From Flavobacterium sp. (lineage in GTDB: Bacteria; Bacteroidota; Bacteroidia; Flavobacteriales; Flavobacteriaceae), in assembly GCF_024642105.1 (NCBI RefSeq), contig NZ_JAHEBT010000054.1, positions 62,001-126,000 on the forward strand: a stretch of DNA of 64,000 nt, read 5' to 3'. Both the position numbers and the translations under genes were made by a program. Shown here one piece after another: positions 61,518-64,000 of this stretch. The number at the start of each line of letters is the position of its first letter. Position 1 is the stretch's first letter. A model generated the notes under the pieces. The model was not told where the DNA came from, did no database searches, and saw only the letters and a list, made by a program, of their open reading frames with translations.

Positions 61518-61739
61518 ATGAACGCAATAAAAAAATTATTAGGCATCGTTTGGATCGGTTTAGGTCTTGCAGCTGGATATTATCTTTTGATTAACCAAGC
61601 TATTCCAAAATTTGAATCAGGAAAACCAGAGGATATGATTCCTGCTATTATTTATACCTTTATTCTTTCACCAATTATTGTGGGTGGTTTAGGTATCTTC
61701 GGATACTATTCACTTACAGGAGAATATAGCGACAAATAA
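61518..61739 (+). CDS. DUF6814-like small membrane protein
   Basis: A 73-residue protein with two helices (LLGIVWIGLGLAAGYYLLI and AIIYTFILSPIIVGGLGIFG) joined by a charged loop (KFESGKPEDM). Follows the MHS transporter at 29 nt, a position that suggests an auxiliary subunit of that transporter. Function not established. Confidence 0.65.
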   Translation: MNAIKKLLGIVWIGLGLAAGYYLLINQAIPKFESGKPEDMIPAIIYTFILSPIIVGGLGIFGYYSLTGEYSDK

Positions 61740-61757
61740 TAAAAATTTCACTATTTT

Positions 61758-61800
61758 ATATACAATCGCTGTCACTATTGGCAGCGTTTGTATATTTTTA
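61758..61800 (+). terminator. Hairpin before the 64-residue gene
   Basis: ATATACAATCGCTG (61758-61771) pairs with CAGCGTTTGTATAT (61782-61795) with one mismatch, 10-nt loop, then TTTTTATA. It ends about 6 nt before the next ATG, so it is either the end of the transporter operon or an attenuator for the genes that follow. Confidence 0.6.
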
Positions 61801-61805
61801 TAACT

Positions 61806-62000
61806 ATGAAGAAGAGACACGAACAAAAACTGGTTATTCTTTCAATGCTAATGTTATTAGCGTTGAACCTGCCATTATTGCTTTTGTTTGACAGTTCAAA
61901 ACCTTTTCTTGGTTTCCCTGTGATTTACATCTACGTGTTTTCTGCTTGGTTATTTTCTATTGGCACCACTTACTTAATCATCAAAAGATATTATGAGTAG
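61806..62000 (+). CDS. Small two-helix membrane protein
   Basis: A 64-residue protein starting MKKRHEQKLVILSMLMLLAL, with a second helix FPVIYIYVFSAWLFSIGTTY and a short end IIKRYYE. The start is ATG 61806; the frame from 61788 lies over the preceding hairpin. Its 3' end overlaps the sensor kinase ATG by 8 nt, so translational coupling is likely. Reminiscent of small subunits next to SSS-family transporters. Confidence 0.65.
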   Translation: MKKRHEQKLVILSMLMLLALNLPLLLLFDSSKPFLGFPVIYIYVFSAWLFSIGTTYLIIKRYYE

Positions 62001-64000
62001 TGTAGGCCTTTTAATCATTTTAGCATTGTATATGCTTATACTCTTTTATATTGCCTATTGGGCAGAAAAAAGAGACCACTCCAGATGGACTAATAATCCG
62101 TATATCTATTCTCTTTCATTAGCCGTATATTGTACTGCTTGGACGTATTACGGAAGTATTGGCGTTGCCGCTAATTCTGGATTAAGTTACCTTCCTATCT
62201 ATTTAGGACCAATCATTATTATACCAACTTGGATGATTATTCTAAAAAAAATCATTCGAATTTCAAGGGTTAATAAAATTTCTAGTATTGCTGATTTCAT
62301 TTCGTTGAGATATGGCAATGATAGATTCTTAGGCGCATTGGTTACCATTGTTTGTATTGCTGGTATTGTGCCTTACATTGCTTTGCAACTGAAGTCCATC
62401 TCGGACACTTTCCATATTGTTACTAAAACCGAATCCAGTACTAATATTTTTTACGACACCACTACTTATGCGTGTATTGCCTTGGCTTTATTTGCTTCCT
62501 ATTATGGAACCCGCTATGTCGATGCCTCTGAAAAAAGACGTGGTATTGTAACTGCAGTAGCGATGGAATCGGTTTTAAAACTCGTTTTCTTTTTAATCAT
62601 CGGAATTTATGTTACTTACTTTGTCTTTGATGGTTTTGATGCTATTTATGCTAAAGCTTCGGTTTTAGAAAATTTTGATAAGAAAAATTCAGTTGGAGGA
62701 TTAACAGGTGGAATCAATTGGTTCTTCCTTTGTATTCTGTCCATGTTTGCCATTTTTCTTTTACCCAGACAATTCCATACTTCAATTGTAGAAAATAATA
62801 AAGAAACACACATTAGAACGGCTATGTGGTTGTTCCCATTGTACTTACTTTTGTTCAATATTTTTGTATTTCCAATAGCTTGGGGAGGCAACATTTTATT
62901 TCAAGGGAAAGGACTGAATTCAGACACCTATTCGTTATTAATTCCGCAATTTTTCAATAATAACATACTTACTGTTTTAGTTTTTCTGGGCGGATTCTCG
63001 GCAGCTATTTCAATGATTATTGTTTCGTCTATTGCATTAGCCACCATGCTAAGTAACAACTTGTTAATTCCGTATGGATTTGTGGGTTCGTTGCAAAATA
63101 AATCACAAGAAAAGAACAACAAACGCATCATTCGCAGTAGAAAAATCGGAATTTTTCTATTGATTATTTTGGCGTATGCCATTTACCGAATCTTTATTTT
63201 AGATTACTCCTTGGTTTCTATTGGACTCGTTTCATTTGTGGTGATTGCACAATTAGCACCCGCATTTTTCGGCGCACTTTTTTGGAGACGAGGATCTAAC
63301 AAGGGAGCTATTACAGGTATCCTTATTGGATTTGCAATTTGTTGTTATACCCTTTTAGCACCTTATGCATTGGGCATTACCGATTCTACCAGTTTGTTTA
63401 TTCAAGAAGGGCCATGGGGAATTGAATTACTTAAACCCTTTCAGCTTTTTGGGTTGGATTATTTACAGCCTATTCCTCACGCATTATTTTGGAGTTTGTT
63501 TTTTAATGTAATGTGTTTTGCAGCTGTTTCTGTAAGTTTTAGAGGCAACTATAGAGAACGCAATTATGCCGAAATGTTTGTCGATATTGACAAATACATT
63601 ACCAATCACGAAGATGCCTTTGTTTGGAAAGGAACGGCATATGTATCCGATATTGAACGCGTTTTACAACGTTTTTTAGGAGAGGAAAGAACCAAACGTG
63701 CATTATCCATTTTCAACTTAAAATACAACATCGACAAGAATGTAGCTACCGCCGATGCGCGTTTTATAAAATTTGCCGAGAATTTATTGACGGGTCATAT
63801 TGGTACGGCTTCCGCCAAAATATTAATTGCAAGTGTGGTGAAAGAAGACGAAATTAGTTTGCCTGAGGTATTGCGAATTTTGGAAGAATCCAAAGAAAAC
63901 ATTATCATCAATAAAAAACTAACGGACACTTCGAATGAATTACAAAAAATATCCGAGCAATTAAAAGTAGCCAATGAGGAACTTGTAAAAAAAGACATTC
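61993..64000 (+). CDS. Sodium:solute symporter-STAC sensor kinase (3' end outside window)
   Basis: About 669 residues visible. It starts MSSVGLLIILALYMLILFYI, with about 13 helices of the SSS family (e.g. YCTAWTYYGSIGVAANSG, ISSIADFISLRYGNDRFLGA, LLPRQFHTSIVENN, GFSAAISMIIVSSIALATML). A STAC domain follows (about 565-630: FLGEERTKRALSIFNLKYNI, then ADARFIKFAENLLTGHIGTA), then a coiled coil entering what should be PAS and histidine kinase domains beyond the right edge. Such CbrA-like proteins sense or import a solute and control its uptake genes; the porin and MHS transporter next door are natural targets. No stop codon in the window. Confidence 0.85.
   Translation, partial: MSSVGLLIILALYMLILFYIAYWAEKRDHSRWTNNPYIYSLSLAVYCTAWTYYGSIGVAANSGLSYLPIYLGPIIIIPTWMIILKKIIRISRVNKISSIADFISLRYGNDRFLGALVTIVCIAGIVPYIALQLKSISDTFHIVTKTESSTNIFYDTTTYACIALALFASYYGTRYVDASEKRRGIVTAVAMESVLKLVFFLIIGIYVTYFVFDGFDAIYAKASVLENFDKKNSVGGLTGGINWFFLCILSMFAIFLLPRQFHTSIVENNKETHIRTAMWLFPLYLLLFNIFVFPIAWGGNILFQGKGLNSDTYSLLIPQFFNNNILTVLVFLGGFSAAISMIIVSSIALATMLSNNLLIPYGFVGSLQNKSQEKNNKRIIRSRKIGIFLLIILAYAIYRIFILDYSLVSIGLVSFVVIAQLAPAFFGALFWRRGSNKGAITGILIGFAICCYTLLAPYALGITDSTSLFIQEGPWGIELLKPFQLFGLDYLQPIPHALFWSLFFNVMCFAAVSVSFRGNYRERNYAEMFVDIDKYITNHEDAFVWKGTAYVSDIERVLQRFLGEERTKRALSIFNLKYNIDKNVATADARFIKFAENLLTGHIGTASAKILIASVVKEDEISLPEVLRILEESKENIIINKKLTDTSNELQKISEQLKVANEELVKKDI

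Noticed and set aside
1-64000. CRISPR arrays, riboswitches and rRNA genes
   Set aside because: No regularly spaced short repeats, no recognisable riboswitch core and no rRNA sequence were seen; the only multi-copy repeats are elements A and B and the terminator family.

Overview
The window is chromosomal DNA from a member of the Bacteroidota, most likely a Flavobacterium or close relative. The evidence is the low G+C content, TAnnTTTG-type -7 promoter elements, no recognisable Shine-Dalgarno sequences, and family markers such as a GLPGLI protein, DUF5686, a PorT/SprT homologue, a lipid-anchored TamA homologue (TamL), a GYDIA-type GHMP kinase, LptC and an SSS-STAC sensor protein. Most of it is orderly housekeeping sequence, with two accessory patches at about 7.2-9.8 kb and 56.1-58.0 kb.

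Layout. 0-6.3 kb: partial GLPGLI protein, deoxynucleoside kinase, a membrane pyrophosphatase with an odd Cys-rich tail, soluble pyrophosphatase, and a Kelch-like sensor or regulator. 6.3-9.9 kb: an AT-rich run of small minus-strand genes (lipoproteins, a GIY-YIG nuclease-like protein, DUF2752, a 55-residue zinc-ribbon membrane protein). 10-17.8 kb: DUF5686 outer-membrane protein, pyruvate dehydrogenase E1 beta, EtfBA, DUF151 nuclease, thymidylate synthase, a lone CBM48 protein. 18-28.7 kb: DHFR, MenG, PorT, SpoU rRNA methyltransferase, TamL, FBP aldolase, AccD, a MacB-type permease, PurH. 28.8-34.5 kb: the cell-shape operon mreBCD-mrdA-rodA. 34.5-46.4 kb: C-terminal processing protease, LpxB, ComEC-like protein, then a peptide-use unit (DPP4-type peptidase, two POT transporters, thioredoxin-like protein). 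46.5-50.8 kb: class II HMG-CoA reductase and GHMP kinase (mevalonate pathway), a secreted concanavalin-like protein, a secreted hydrolase divergent from an HxlR regulator. 50.9-56 kb: PpiD-like foldase, LptC, an OM barrel and CoaX, forming an envelope-biogenesis unit. 56.0-57.9 kb: tRNA-Phe followed by a REP-like repeat cluster around a RAYT-type Y1 transposase and the remnant of a larger gene coupled to a small membrane protein. 58-64 kb: an InsA-like HTH protein, porin, MHS-family transporter, two small membrane proteins and the start of a symporter-sensor kinase, which looks like one uptake-and-sensing module.

The strongest unusual features are: (i) the 56.18-57.92 kb repeat system, with two 55-nt hairpin elements identical at every base, one internally deleted inverted copy and two 118-nt palindromic elements (extending to about 136 nt) bracketing a RAYT gene that has its own promoter and upstream terminator; (ii) the 124-residue Cys-rich tail on the pyrophosphatase; (iii) the InsA-like regulator next to a porin/MHS/SSS-STAC module; (iv) promoters nested in or against terminator hairpins. 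No CRISPR array, integrase or prophage was seen. All family names come from reading the sequence; no search was run.
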